Notes: a model not told the origin generated them from the sequence alone. A DNA stretch of 64,000 nucleotides from Variovorax ginsengisoli (GCF_030486595.1 NZ_JAUJZH010000021.1:62001-126000); one strand, 5' to 3'; numbered from the stretch's first letter, positions 16,801 through 24,800 are shown. Translations and numbers: made by a program.

Positions 16801-16957
16801 CGCGGCGCTCATGGCCGAGAAGGGCGAGTTCGACGTGAGCGAGGAGTCTGTCTCGATGGACGTAGCGGGGCGGTTGATCGTGCGCGCCCAGAACGAGGGG
16901 CTGCTGTCAAGCGAGGGTTCAGAGACGTCTGACAAAGATGAGAAAGCCTTTGCCTAG
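13868..16957 (+). CDS. traU: DotO/IcmB/TraU type IVB secretion ATPase
   Basis: A 1029-residue cytoplasmic ATPase of the VirB4-like class, matching the length of IcmB/DotO and R64 TraU (about 1010). The N-terminal domain precedes Walker A GFAPTGSGKS at residues 502-511; downstream segments include VTVADVGPSSKLIMDLYRAM and a Walker B-like region near FLEYDEVHYASG, where Asp-Glu is present. It powers assembly or substrate transfer at the inner membrane, where it docks with DotB in Legionella. The ATG at 13868 has GAGGA 5 bases upstream; an open frame extends back to 13484 over the previous gene and was rejected. Two minus-strand lipoprotein genes follow. Confidence 0.93.
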   Translation: MLINAIESFIYWAGSQLSLGDTDLACDWRAPIQTEADAPAEIMALKSGSVVSFIEIKGIRRYVGDKEFEHLAQNLATILSNRMKAGNGRNHSMSFCFRSDPAGSVRLARELMAPMSTTAKRLGMTETAFFDARVEELARACTDEAVYLAVFTHRAGMNSNEQANLVERQKKAAAELSKRKVSVAYNDTFSQSMAQPSNLLVTRHKSMVENLVKDLSVEINSGGTYLLANTMTVREAANMVRRVFDHTDFLSTWSPRFLGDKGAMGASPVRRADEAAVMPVALSRQMIPASFKEEFKSFEFARQGSNLSASVVVEVLPEEGSKPFNKLMEKLGRTIPLAYSQDVIPSGLEFRKSDQFFGSFMAAMGDFNKGIKRGWDELKHIEKEGGYIAATRMTLTTWAKTEEQLQFQVEYLRSSIEAWGSTVCSNETGEPALAAISTAAGFSRASSAPYLPAPIGEITRMSPVVRAASIWKTGQLIASTLEGRPYPIALGSSLQVSWATVGFAPTGSGKSFFMNLLNSGLLMAPGAQDVPYVTVADVGPSSKLIMDLYRAMLPASKRDQVVSIRIKNSPEYTVNPFDTFLGLDQCTEQDRDFIVAVLGTISPGLGPEADKFFQKLIAAAYERFSRASSDAKPWQNAMDPEVGALYQQLGHEIVDGRTRVWDVVDALFKAGNIVMAERAQRFAMPILKDLSKVVSQADIMLMYGEALAANGVETMIKVFQRNLSAASTGTYTLLSSYTQANLGSARAISIDLEEVVGSTTSEEGRRRSALMFLFARRLGAKNFFARWEEIAPLVPDLFRRYQKDRVEKMWEQMKFLEYDEVHYASGAESFQMLLQQDLRVGRKFNLVTMMMSQLPSDFPEAVMANSTNFYIFGLGDGSMADQVKAAFKLSDAEMQAISTHCRRPGTLFARFATTEGVLAQILKTTASPLDKWAFTTNAADAPVRAALALKLGGTDDSYWQALRLLAKMLPAGTAKPMIAALMAEKGEFDVSEESVSMDVAGRLIVRAQNEGLLSSEGSETSDKDEKAFA

Positions 16958-17019
16958 GGTCAAGACGTGCCTTCCTTGCGCACCAATGCGCCGGGCATCG
17001 ACCGGCCCCATGCGGGCCA

Positions 17020-17550
17020 TCATCGCCTCATCTTGGCGATGCAGTCGGAGTCGCGAGTGTTTCGCTTGCAAAAGTCAACGATGGCGCTTTCGACCTGAGC
17101 CTCTGCCAGTAGGCGCCCCGATGCGTCGCTCAAGCGGACTTTTTGGCCAGTCATCGAAAAGGCGAAGCGCATTGTGAGAAGCCCTTCGCTTAGCCTCGCA
17201 TTCCCCTGCTTTTCAACGACGATCGCTAAGGGGTCGGGGACCGCCTGGGAGTCCAACGTTCGACCGTCGGCGTCAACGAGCTCCAGAACGTAATCCCGGC
17301 GTGCGTTCGGCAACCTCGATGCGGTGCCATAGGAGACGGCCACGTCTCCTGCCGAAACGCCGGCTGGGCCAAATCGAAAGGTCACGATGAACACTTTCGA
17401 TAGGTCGGCAGCGTCGCCCTTGGCTCCGAGAAAGACATTGCCGAACCAGCCACTTGGAGGGGGCGTATCTGCAGCTGTTGAACATCCCCCAGCGCTGAGT
17501 AGCAGGGCACCGAGCAGCCCTAGAGTCGTGAAGGTGAATCTTGGAGACAT
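17020..17550 (-). CDS. putative lipoprotein, cargo gene
   Basis: A 176-residue protein with a lipoprotein-type signal: MSPRFTFTTLGLLGALLLSA then GGC, giving Cys23 as the probable lipidated residue (the residues before Cys fit the lipobox only loosely). The mature part is beta-rich with pairs such as DYVLELVDADGRTLDSQ, and ends CKRNTRDSDCIAKMRR. No family recognised. It lies 14 bases downstream of the M64-like peptidase gene on the same strand, so the two probably form one transcript. Both genes look AT-richer than the transfer genes around them. Confidence 0.6.
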   Translation of the reverse strand: MSPRFTFTTLGLLGALLLSAGGCSTAADTPPPSGWFGNVFLGAKGDAADLSKVFIVTFRFGPAGVSAGDVAVSYGTASRLPNARRDYVLELVDADGRTLDSQAVPDPLAIVVEKQGNARLSEGLLTMRFAFSMTGQKVRLSDASGRLLAEAQVESAIVDFCKRNTRDSDCIAKMRR

Positions 17551-17564
17551 GTCTACCCCTTGCC

Positions 17565-18752
17565 TCAGAGCGTGTTGTAGTACCACTGTATGCGTTCGCT
17601 ATCGAGGATGCCCCCTGCCGCACCGTTGTTGCCACCGCACCCCATCAAATCTGATGCAGTGTCTTGGCGCCATTTGAGATCGGTAGACCCAAGGATGGGT
17701 GTTCCGCTCGCGTCGGCTCCGCCGCAAAAACCGTTGGTCGTGGTCAGCTGCGTGCAAGAAGCGGTGGGCAAACCGTGTGCTGTTGCGCTAGCTTGGCACG
17801 CCGCTAAAGAAGTGAACATGTTTTCGTGAGGCCAACTCGTGGAGATGATCCCGCCGTCGCAGCAGTACTCGTCGGACAGACCGAATACGGCATGTCCGGT
17901 CTCGTGCACGATTGTTCCTGGAGTGCCCGCTTGAATCGTGAGCTGCCCCACGCCATTAGCACCCCCAAAGTTGCCGAAGTCGCGCCATGTGGCGTCATGG
18001 TGCACGTACGCAGCTGCGTTGGCCGTGGCGGCAATTCTTGTCCAGTTGGCCGGCTGCGTAATGCTACGCTGTTCGGTTCCGCTAATGTTCGACCTGACTA
18101 GCCCTCCGGTTGCCGGGTTCAGATAGAAGTTCCATTTGCTTCGGTTGCCTGTGATCTGTGCGTGAGCCAGGTAGCCATCAACGATGAGTCGACGAGCGTC
18201 ACTCGCGAAGTCAGCTGGGCCTCTTCCGGGCGTTCCGTTGTAGTCAACTGGCACCATGACAACGTCGACAGCCTTCGCCGCGTCTGAGCGCACATACACC
18301 GCAATTGGCTCGGACGGATCTGCCTGAGCACCCACGCCGAACCCGATCCATTGATCCCCTGCGACCATTCCGGTTGCGTCCTTGGCCCGTGCGCCGTAGG
18401 TCACAAAGCTCCCGTCCTGAAATGGGCCAACTAACGCCCTGCAACTCGCAGGTGAGCTGGGCGGTTCGATCTGACAGGTTTGTACCGTTGTCTCTTTGAT
18501 GGTTGGCAAAGGTAGGCACTCGCCTGCGACGTAGGGAGCGCAATAGCGATCACGCGTAAGGGTCCGCTGGACGATTGAGATCTCCGCGATACCGCGTGTT
18601 GACTCAGCCTCCGCGCTTAATGTGATTTGCTGCGTACTGGATGGATGGAAGGGCTCGTGTATGGCCCGCACGGCGAGCGGCGTGCAACCAAACATCGTCC
18701 CCATCGAAAGCGTGAACGCCATGAGCGCAAAGGCGTAGCAAGTTCGCTTCAT
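17565..18752 (-). CDS. M64-family-like zinc metallopeptidase lipoprotein
   Basis: A 395-residue protein with a lipoprotein signal (MKRTCYAFALMAFTLSMGTM then FGC, Cys23). The catalytic motif TIVHETGHAVFGLSDEYCCD at about residues 285-304 is HExxH with a downstream LSDEY, the pattern of peptidase family M64 (IgA-peptidase-like), in which the two His residues and a later residue bind zinc. Several Cys in the second half could form disulfides, and the N-terminal 200 residues are beta-rich. The start at 18752 has AAGGAGAAGGGC immediately upstream. It is oriented against the transfer operon. It should act at the cell surface; substrate unknown. Confidence 0.78.
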   Translation of the reverse strand: MKRTCYAFALMAFTLSMGTMFGCTPLAVRAIHEPFHPSSTQQITLSAEAESTRGIAEISIVQRTLTRDRYCAPYVAGECLPLPTIKETTVQTCQIEPPSSPASCRALVGPFQDGSFVTYGARAKDATGMVAGDQWIGFGVGAQADPSEPIAVYVRSDAAKAVDVVMVPVDYNGTPGRGPADFASDARRLIVDGYLAHAQITGNRSKWNFYLNPATGGLVRSNISGTEQRSITQPANWTRIAATANAAAYVHHDATWRDFGNFGGANGVGQLTIQAGTPGTIVHETGHAVFGLSDEYCCDGGIISTSWPHENMFTSLAACQASATAHGLPTASCTQLTTTNGFCGGADASGTPILGSTDLKWRQDTASDLMGCGGNNGAAGGILDSERIQWYYNTL

Positions 18753-18969
18753 GCCCTTCTCCTTTTCGATGAGCTGCGAGCAAGCCCAAGGGGTCGCTGT
18801 GTGCTCGAGGCAGGCCACGAGTGTTATCGGCGAGGAGCCTGGGATGCATCCTCAATCCTAAGGATGGGAGCCCCCTGACGGGAAATGAAGCTGGGCCTTC
18901 CGGCTAGAGCCGAATTGTGGACACGTCTCAGGTCAACGTGGCGGCGCAGGCTACGTTTTCTTGCGCACG

Positions 18970-19473
18970 CTAGGCACTGCGAAACCGTGCGAGGCTGGGA
19001 GGCTGGTGACGTAGCATTTCGCTCAACCCGAACGTGTAGCGATCCAGGACGCCGGCGCGCAGCATCGTGAATCCCCAGTCGAACGACTGCTTCACGGCGT
19101 GCGCCGCGTCGATCGTCCCGTCGAGGTGCATGATGGCCAGCGCGCGCACCAGCACCGTAGGCGTCAGCTCTTCCTGGCTGGCGATTCGCAATAGTGCCTG
19201 GAGCTCAGGCCCGATGCTCGTGTGGTACTCCTCGCTGAGGTAGTCCTCCACCGTACCGAGATCGCGATGCCCTTCCATCGAGTGCACCGGCACCAGGATC
19301 GGGTCGTCCTGGTCGATGCCGTCGATCCAGCCCAGATCCACGCCGTCGATGTTCATGACCGAGAAGATGCAGTCCACCTGCAGAAGCTGCCGCTCGATCG
19401 GGAGGGTGAAGTCGCTCGCGTAGGGCGAGTAGAGCGCCGATGCGATTCGGATGGGTGAGCGTTGGGTTCCCAT
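18970..19473 (-). CDS. hypothetical protein
   Basis: A 167-residue soluble protein, preceded by a good ribosome site (GAAGGAGAACGAG, 3-9 bases upstream of ATG). It contains MNIDGVDLGWIDGIDQDDP and a helical C-terminal half (QALLRIASQEELTPTVLVRA). No family recognised. It follows the next gene upstream (19490-20446) by 16 bases, so they are co-transcribed. The 217 bp between its stop and the M64 gene start (18753-18969) holds no gene; near 18870-18920 it has a GGGCCTTCCGGC-type dyad and otherwise nothing I can assign. Confidence 0.6.
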   Translation of the reverse strand: MGTQRSPIRIASALYSPYASDFTLPIERQLLQVDCIFSVMNIDGVDLGWIDGIDQDDPILVPVHSMEGHRDLGTVEDYLSEEYHTSIGPELQALLRIASQEELTPTVLVRALAIMHLDGTIDAAHAVKQSFDWGFTMLRAGVLDRYTFGLSEMLRHQPPSLARFRSA

Positions 19474-19489
19474 GATCTCGTTCTCCTTC

Positions 19490-20446
19490 TCAGCGAGGGG
19501 TGCCGGGCGCTTTGTCCCGGAGCATCTTGTTCAAGCCGATCCGCAGGCCCTGTGCGGCGCCGGCCAGCTGCACTGCCCGGGCGTTGGAGGCGGCGAACCG
19601 CTGGCGTGCGACGGCCTCGAACTGCTCTGCGCTGTCCGCGCGCAGCTCGTCTGCACTGTCCTTCTGGGGCGAATCGTCGTCGCGGTGTTGCGCCTGGCGC
19701 CCGCGCAGTTCGTCGGTGCGACCTTCGGCCTGGTTGAGCTCGGCCAGGTCGGAGAGCGCCAGGGCATGGGCGTCGGCGCACCGGTCAAGCAGCACCTCGC
19801 ACTGGAATGCCGCGTGCTCTCGGGCCACGCTGGTCATCGGTCGATCCGGGTCTGAATCCAGCGGAGGGGCTTCCTCGTCGGGCAAGGGAGCGTCCTCGTG
19901 CCGGAGCTCGAGCCGAGGCTCGTCCCTCCGGGGCGTGATGCTCTCTGCGTTCGTGGTGAAACGTTGCTCGGCGACGTCTTTCGGCCTTCCCCGCGTCGAG
20001 GTGGCGGCCTGGCTGAAGTGGGCGCGCTCGACCTCGCGCTGGATCTCCTGGAGCAGCTCGAGCCCGACCGCGTCCAGCTGAACGCTTCGCCGGTCGCCTG
20101 ATCGCTGTGCCGACTTCTGGGCGAGGACGTGATTGCGCTCCCGCAACTGGTACATCTCGACCATATTGAGGGCGTTGCCCGGCAGGTGCTTCAAGTCCGT
20201 GTGTCTGCTGCCATCGCGGCCGGCGCCTGCGCCAGCTTCCGTGCCGGCCATGGGATCGACGAACTCGTCGACGCCGAGCCCCGCGGCCGCATCCTGGCCA
20301 GCGCCCGTGGCGCCGCCGCCGGTCCCCGAACCAGAGGCCGAGCCGGCCCCACTTCCGGCAGCCGCCGCACCGGAGGCATTTGCGCGGGCGAGGCCGAGCG
20401 CCTCCATGAGGGAAGGGCGGCGGGGAGGCGGGGTGTGGGCGTCCAT
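19490..20446 (-). CDS. hypothetical low-complexity and helical protein
   Basis: A 318-residue protein. The first 90 residues are Gly/Ala/Ser-rich and probably disordered; the rest is highly charged and helical (ALALSDLAELNQAEGRTDEL, EQFEAVARQRFAASNARAVQ), consistent with coiled coil. No domain is recognised. It belongs to the minus-strand trio 18970-20702 inserted between dotO and the bactofilin gene. G/C-rich low complexity on both strands makes other frames open here too, but only this one has protein-like helical periodicity and fits the row of minus-strand genes. Confidence 0.5.
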   Translation of the reverse strand: MDAHTPPPRRPSLMEALGLARANASGAAAAGSGAGSASGSGTGGGATGAGQDAAAGLGVDEFVDPMAGTEAGAGAGRDGSRHTDLKHLPGNALNMVEMYQLRERNHVLAQKSAQRSGDRRSVQLDAVGLELLQEIQREVERAHFSQAATSTRGRPKDVAEQRFTTNAESITPRRDEPRLELRHEDAPLPDEEAPPLDSDPDRPMTSVAREHAAFQCEVLLDRCADAHALALSDLAELNQAEGRTDELRGRQAQHRDDDSPQKDSADELRADSAEQFEAVARQRFAASNARAVQLAGAAQGLRIGLNKMLRDKAPGTPR

Positions 20447-20477
20447 CTGTTCAGTGCTCGTGTGGGGAAGGGTGGGG

Positions 20478-20702
20478 CTAGTAGGCGTAGCGCTTCGAGC
20501 TGTGGCTCAGCGTGTAGGCCAGCTCTTCGGTGCGGTCGCCGACCTCTTCGCCGGCCTCGTTCAATTCGATCAATCTGCAGCCCTCGACCACCTCTTCGCC
20601 GCCGAGGTCCCGGAGGAGTTCGACGGCTGCGGCGACCGGGTCATCCCCGGCAAGGGGATGCAGGTCGGTTCCGATCAGGAGGGCGCGGCTCGCAATGGAC
20701 AT
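20478..20702 (-). CDS. small acidic hypothetical protein
   Basis: A 74-residue acidic protein starting MSIASRALLIGTDLHPLAGD and ending LSHSSKRYAY. It has a short alpha/beta look, with GGEEVVEGCRLIELNEAGEE. It is first in the minus-strand trio and its start lies about 135 bases from the divergent bactofilin gene, whose promoter occupies the gap. No ribosome site is evident, so confidence is moderate. Confidence 0.5.
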   Translation of the reverse strand: MSIASRALLIGTDLHPLAGDDPVAAAVELLRDLGGEEVVEGCRLIELNEAGEEVGDRTEELAYTLSHSSKRYAY

Positions 20703-20772
20703 CTTTTTAGCTACTCAGCTGAGGCGTCGTGTCGATTGCGCCGCATTCGCGTTGCGATCGTCGTCGCTGTCA

Positions 20773-20802
20773 TTGACCGTTAGAAATTCGTGCCGATATC
20801 AT
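20773..20802 (+). promoter_or_regulatory. sigma-70-like promoter of the bactofilin gene with embedded TTCGTG motif
   Basis: TTGACC (20773-20778), an 18-base spacer and TATCAT (20797-20802) make a good sigma-70 promoter; transcription would begin near 20809, about 29 bases before the ATG. The spacer contains TTCGTGCCGATATCAT, starting at 20787, which matches a motif also found at 3035 and, on the minus strand, at 59698-59683. The shared block between -35 and -10 would suit a repressor site. Visual inference. Confidence 0.55.
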
Positions 20803-20837
20803 AGTACGGGTTAAATAAGTTCAACGAGGGTTTGAGT

Positions 20838-21629
20838 ATGAACAGCATCAGCAACGTTTCCAGCGCCGCGAGCGAACGGGCAGAGATCCCCGCATTTCTT
20901 GCGAAGAACGGGTCCGCCCCGACCGTGATCGGGACCGAATCGAACTTCATCGGGGACCTGAGCATCAGCGAAGGCCAGGACCTGCACATCGAAGGCTGCG
21001 TGGTGGGCAATGTCTTCCACGGCGGCAAGGTCGTGGTTGCCGAATCGGGCATCGTGCTCGGCTCCATCTTTGCTTCGCACCTCGAAGTCCACGGTGTGGT
21101 CGATGCGCCCGACGGCGAGATCCTGGCTGCAAATCTGGTGGTGCACGGCACCTCGCGCATCACCGCCAGCGAAGTGACCGTGGCCGCTGGCTGCATGAAC
21201 TACGAGCGCGGCGGTTTCATGAGCGCCCAGATGGGCATGCTTGCGACTGGCGAGGTCACCGAGCGCATCGAGGCGCTGCTGGGCAAGGAACTCGATCGCG
21301 CAAAGGAACGCCGCGCCGCCATCGAGCATGCTCGCAGCGCCGCACGCTCCTTCAATGCCCCAGTCCGCGCCATTGCGCCCCATGCCGGCTACGCGGCCGC
21401 TGCAGCGCTCGTCCCGGCGATCAATGACGAATCGGCTCCCGCAGCCGCGCAGCCCGAAGTCGCCTTCGCTGTTGCGCCTGCTGCCGAAGCTCCCGCCAGC
21501 GCTCCGGTGGCCCCGGCCGCCGCCCCTCGCGTTCCCTTCGCTCTCGTTCCCCCCGTCGCCGATTCCGCCAGCGATGAAGCTGACGACTCGCATGGTTCGG
21601 GAGATTCGATCCGAGCCTACGCAGGCTGA
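20838..21629 (+). CDS. bactofilin family cytoskeletal protein
   Basis: A 263-residue protein. Residues about 25-125 form the bactofilin beta-helix core: repeated short strands with Gly turns such as TVIGTESNFIGDLSISEGQD, LHIEGCVVGNVFHGGKVVVA and SGIVLGSIFASHLEVHGVVD. Bactofilins self-assemble without nucleotides into membrane-associated filaments that position other proteins, often cell-wall enzymes. A long Ala/Pro-rich tail follows. The ATG at 20838 has GAGGG 7 bases upstream; a TTG six bases earlier is less likely. It is preceded by its own promoter and followed by TraX-like and lytic transglycosylase genes, so a role in placing the transfer or wall-remodelling machinery is a reasonable inference. 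Confidence 0.85.
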   Translation: MNSISNVSSAASERAEIPAFLAKNGSAPTVIGTESNFIGDLSISEGQDLHIEGCVVGNVFHGGKVVVAESGIVLGSIFASHLEVHGVVDAPDGEILAANLVVHGTSRITASEVTVAAGCMNYERGGFMSAQMGMLATGEVTERIEALLGKELDRAKERRAAIEHARSAARSFNAPVRAIAPHAGYAAAAALVPAINDESAPAAAQPEVAFAVAPAAEAPASAPVAPAAAPRVPFALVPPVADSASDEADDSHGSGDSIRAYAG

Positions 21630-21776
21630 TGCCGCGCATGGCTGGACCCTTGCCGCAGTCGTTGCGTGAGGGTTCAGCCGTCCCCTTGGCGGCCGAGCTG
21701 CTATCAGGCGGCTGAGCGGCCTCGCAGCACGGCAATCCCAACGAACTGAGACCTCCCGAGATTCGACGTCCCGCCG

Positions 21777-22202
21777 ATGACCTCCTCCCTCTCAAGCATG
21801 CCCAAGGGCACTTTCGACAGCAAGTTGGCGAAGGTCGTCTTTGGCGACGACGTCACCCGCCAGCGCGGGCCGCTTTCCTCCGAGCAGCAGAAAGAATGCG
21901 CTGAGAAGCTCCTGCGATGGCTTGAGTCGACACCTTCGATCGTGATCGCGCGCCACGCGTGCGAGGTGGATCGGCAGCTCGTTTCAAAGCTTCACGGCGA
22001 GCACCTTCGGGTGGTCGTGAAGTGGTTCGCCGAGAACGCCGCAAGCGTTGGCGGCCTCATGCCCAAGGTGACGCGATACGCCACCGCGATGACGCGCGCC
22101 GTGGGCTACAACTCTCTGTACCAGCCAGGCCCCCTTGAACGGTTCCGTCTCGCACTCGAGATGGACAACCAGAGCGGCTCGACGACGTCGAGCGGAAGCT
22201 GA
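21777..22202 (+). CDS. hypothetical protein upstream of traX-like gene
   Basis: A 141-residue soluble protein with helical segments (KECAEKLLRWLESTPSIVIA, VVVKWFAENAASVGGLMPKV). I do not recognise it. An alternative start is the ATG at 21798. It ends 2 bases before the next ATG and so is translationally linked to the TraX/IcmV-like gene. The 147-bp gap upstream (21630-21776) shows no clear promoter, so it may be transcribed from the bactofilin promoter. Confidence 0.6.
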   Translation: MTSSLSSMPKGTFDSKLAKVVFGDDVTRQRGPLSSEQQKECAEKLLRWLESTPSIVIARHACEVDRQLVSKLHGEHLRVVVKWFAENAASVGGLMPKVTRYATAMTRAVGYNSLYQPGPLERFRLALEMDNQSGSTTSSGS

Positions 22203-22204
22203 GC

Positions 22205-22771
22205 ATGACTGACCACGAAAGCGGGCAATCCCCCACCAAGTTGCGCCGCGCCGCCAAGGTTGCGAACAGCGCGCTGGTCCCCAAGGGCGTAGGCCTGGCG
22301 GTCGGCCAGTTCGGCAGGTCGAAGGCTAACCTGAGCGAGGCGTGGCAAGCGGCGCGCGAGACGCGCCAGCGCTTGCTCAACGAGTCCAAGCTTCCGATCA
22401 AGACCGTGATCTTGAAGGATGGCACCGAGCACGACCTTCCCACGGACCCGGCTGAGCGGTTCGAATTCCTGTATCGCGTGATGGATTGGAGCCCCGCACA
22501 CCACGCCAGCCAGATCAGCGCCGCGCGCCGGGCCAAGTACGGCTCGATCGTGATGACGATCCTCTCCTTCGCGCTGGTCTGCTTCATGATCTTCAACGTG
22601 CCGATGTGGATCGCCTTCCTGCTGATCCCAACGAGCCTGACGATTCTGGCAGTCGGCGCCGCGACCACATTCCGCTGGGCGCTGGTCGAGTACCAGTACA
22701 CGCGGCGCTCCCTCATCAACTTCAAGACGTTCATCGTCCAGCCGAAATTCTTCCGATGGATTTTCTGCTGA
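22205..22771 (+). CDS. TraX/IcmV-like inner-membrane protein
   Basis: A 188-residue protein with a basic N-terminal half and a hairpin of two membrane segments (about 118-136 and 140-158), then a basic C-terminus (YQYTRRSLINFKTFIVQPKF). Size, two-helix hairpin and place among transfer genes match IcmV of Legionella and TraX of R64, which lie near dotA/traY. GGAAG 7 bases before the ATG is the ribosome site. Sequence similarity in this family is low, so the name is an inference from topology and context. It overlaps the next gene by 16 bases. Confidence 0.6.
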   Translation: MTDHESGQSPTKLRRAAKVANSALVPKGVGLAVGQFGRSKANLSEAWQAARETRQRLLNESKLPIKTVILKDGTEHDLPTDPAERFEFLYRVMDWSPAHHASQISAARRAKYGSIVMTILSFALVCFMIFNVPMWIAFLLIPTSLTILAVGAATTFRWALVEYQYTRRSLINFKTFIVQPKFFRWIFC

Positions 22772-23253
22772 TCACAGTGCTGGCCGGGTCGCTCGGCATG
22801 GGTCAGCCCGCCCAGACCAATCAAGTCAAGGTGGCACTTCCGGAGCAACTGCCTGCGAACTGCGTGCAGGCGGCTGCCAATCGGTACGACGTGCCCGCAA
22901 TGCTGCTGCTCGCCATCGTGAAATGGGAGTCGCGCGGCAAGCAGGCCGTGAACTGCAACAACGCCGGCGGCGGATGCGATCTGGGCATCGCGCAGATCAA
23001 CACCAAGTGGTGGGCGCCGCATCTGATGAAGAACTATGGCATCGCGCCCGAGCGCCTGCTCAATGACAACTGCCAGGCTTTGATGGCGCAGTCGTACATC
23101 CTGCGCAAGGAATCGCTGGCCGAGCAGTGCAAGGGGGACCTGTGGTGCGGCGCCGCGCGCTATCACTCGCCCAACTCGACCGAGCTGCAGCAGAAGTACA
23201 TCGCCCGGGTGTGGGACGCGCACCTTGGAATCTTGCAGCGAGGAGCTTTCTGA
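22756..23253 (+). CDS. lytic transglycosylase (SLT/VirB1-like)
   Basis: A 165-residue exported enzyme with a short signal (MDFLLITVLAGSLGMGQPAQ). The SLT domain contains the catalytic Glu in LLAIVKWESRGKQAVNCNN, followed by DLGIAQINTKWW and a C-terminal YHSPNSTELQQKYIARVW. It cleaves glycan strands to let the transfer channel or pilus pass through peptidoglycan. R64 encodes such an enzyme as PilT within the pil operon; here it sits between TraX-like and DotM genes. The stop overlaps the dotM start (TGATG). Confidence 0.88.
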   Translation: MDFLLITVLAGSLGMGQPAQTNQVKVALPEQLPANCVQAAANRYDVPAMLLLAIVKWESRGKQAVNCNNAGGGCDLGIAQINTKWWAPHLMKNYGIAPERLLNDNCQALMAQSYILRKESLAEQCKGDLWCGAARYHSPNSTELQQKYIARVWDAHLGILQRGAF

Positions 23254-24782
23254 TGGCTAAGGGAAACAGTGCAACGTCGAACGCGGCCAGCGCGGAGAGC
23301 CAAGCCATCCAGATGGTGCTGGGCATGGGGCTGGTCGTCCTGATCCTGGGCGCAGCGCTCTGGTTCACCGGCTCCAATCGCATCGTCTACTACTTCACCC
23401 CGTTCTTCAAGGCGATCGCGTGGCTGTACAACCTGGTGCCCGGCGGTGGCGTGACGTGGGGAAGGCTCAGCTACCTGCATGACGCCTTTCGGGCACGGCC
23501 GAAGGACGTGTCGATCTTCGACTTCCTGCGCTTCGTGGACATGGCGCTTCTGCCGCTGGTCGTCCTGACGGCGGTCGCCATGGTCGGCCTGGTCGCGTGG
23601 ACCTTCACGCGTAAGGGGAACAAGCTGGCCCGCAAGCCGACACCCGAGTCGCTCACGCAGATCCTGTCGCGGCGCTTCTCTGGCGTCGTGCCCGTCATGC
23701 ACCTGGGCTCGCAGTTGATCCTCGACCAACTGCCGAAGTGGCGCCGCCAGGTCTGGCCGGAGGAGGTGCTCATGAAGCACAAGATCAACGGCAAGCCCAT
23801 GCTGACGGACAACAAGGTCAACCTCGACCAGATCCGGCTGTACTTCCAGGGCGAGCCGAAGGTCATCAAGGGCACGAACCGCCTGAAGAGCCATATGCTG
23901 GGCATCCAGCTGGTCTCCGTCCTGCACGACCGTGGCAAGAAGGTGATCTATCCCGATCGCATGAGCCCGACGTGCAAGGTCATGTACGCGCTGCTGGTCG
24001 CGCACGCATTTGGCGGCAAGGATGGCAAGAAGGACTACGAACGCGCGATGAACGAGCTCAACTACTCGTGCACGGCTCACCCGGATGGCCTGCCCAATCT
24101 GACCGTGGCGCAGTGGATCTTCGACAAGTACCGCACCCACGAGAAGGCGGCGAATCTCTTCGCCGTGCACCACTGGGAGTACACCTACCTCTACGCGCTG
24201 TTCTTCATGGCCAAGCGCCAGGGCAAGGTCACGCACCGCCAGTGGATCTGGCTCAAGCCGCAGGACCGCATCCTGTTCTACGTGCTGAACACGGTGCTTC
24301 GCAAGGTGCCTCACACGGAATCGGCTGCCGTCTGGTGCCAGTTCGACTTCGAGCGCAAGGCGGCCAAGGCCGGGCTCGTGCCGGTCAGTCCCCAGGGGCA
24401 TCCGCAGATCGTCGTGCAACCGGCGGAGGAGGCGATGGTCGAGGCGTGGAACCACCACGTCAACGGCACCGACGACGACGAGGACAAGTGGTGGGCCGAG
24501 GGCCAGGTGTGGCGCCGGGCGAACAACGTGAAGTTGCAAGCGCCCCCGCTGCCGCCGGCCGAGGCCCTGGAGGTCGCGAACGCGGATACCCGGTTCGACG
24601 ACGAGGCGCGTGGCGAACGCGAAGAGTCCGCCCGACGCTTCAATGCCAAGTCGCGCGACGGCGCCGAATCCCTGATGGGCACCGGCGAGTCGATGGCGGA
24701 CTTCGCGGCGCTGGCCGCGGCTGCCGGCCGCGCAGGAGCGGCTGGCCGTGCCGGCGCGGCTTCTGGCGGCCTTGATTTCTGA
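23253..24782 (+). CDS. trbA: DotM/IcmP/TrbA coupling-complex membrane protein
   Basis: A 509-residue protein with two N-terminal membrane segments (about 20-40 and 85-108) and a large cytoplasmic domain containing FRARPKDVSIFDFLRFVDMA and NLFAVHHWEYTYLYALFFMA, typical of DotM/IcmP. The C-terminus from about 430 is charged and Ala/Gly-rich. DotM binds DotL in the coupling complex and in Legionella recognises some effectors through a basic patch. GAGGAGC about 7 bases upstream supports the ATG at 23253, which overlaps the preceding stop. The order trbA, trbB, trbC known from R64 is kept here, with one extra gene. Confidence 0.9.
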   Translation: MAKGNSATSNAASAESQAIQMVLGMGLVVLILGAALWFTGSNRIVYYFTPFFKAIAWLYNLVPGGGVTWGRLSYLHDAFRARPKDVSIFDFLRFVDMALLPLVVLTAVAMVGLVAWTFTRKGNKLARKPTPESLTQILSRRFSGVVPVMHLGSQLILDQLPKWRRQVWPEEVLMKHKINGKPMLTDNKVNLDQIRLYFQGEPKVIKGTNRLKSHMLGIQLVSVLHDRGKKVIYPDRMSPTCKVMYALLVAHAFGGKDGKKDYERAMNELNYSCTAHPDGLPNLTVAQWIFDKYRTHEKAANLFAVHHWEYTYLYALFFMAKRQGKVTHRQWIWLKPQDRILFYVLNTVLRKVPHTESAAVWCQFDFERKAAKAGLVPVSPQGHPQIVVQPAEEAMVEAWNHHVNGTDDDEDKWWAEGQVWRRANNVKLQAPPLPPAEALEVANADTRFDDEARGEREESARRFNAKSRDGAESLMGTGESMADFAALAAAAGRAGAAGRAGAASGGLDF

Positions 24783-24800
24783 TTTCAACCTGAGCGACAC

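Noticed and set aside
18840..18920. Possible remnant of an insertion-sequence end (ATTGTGGACACGTCTC)
   Set aside because: It faintly recalls some IS ends, but no partner repeat on the other side of the M64 cassette was found.
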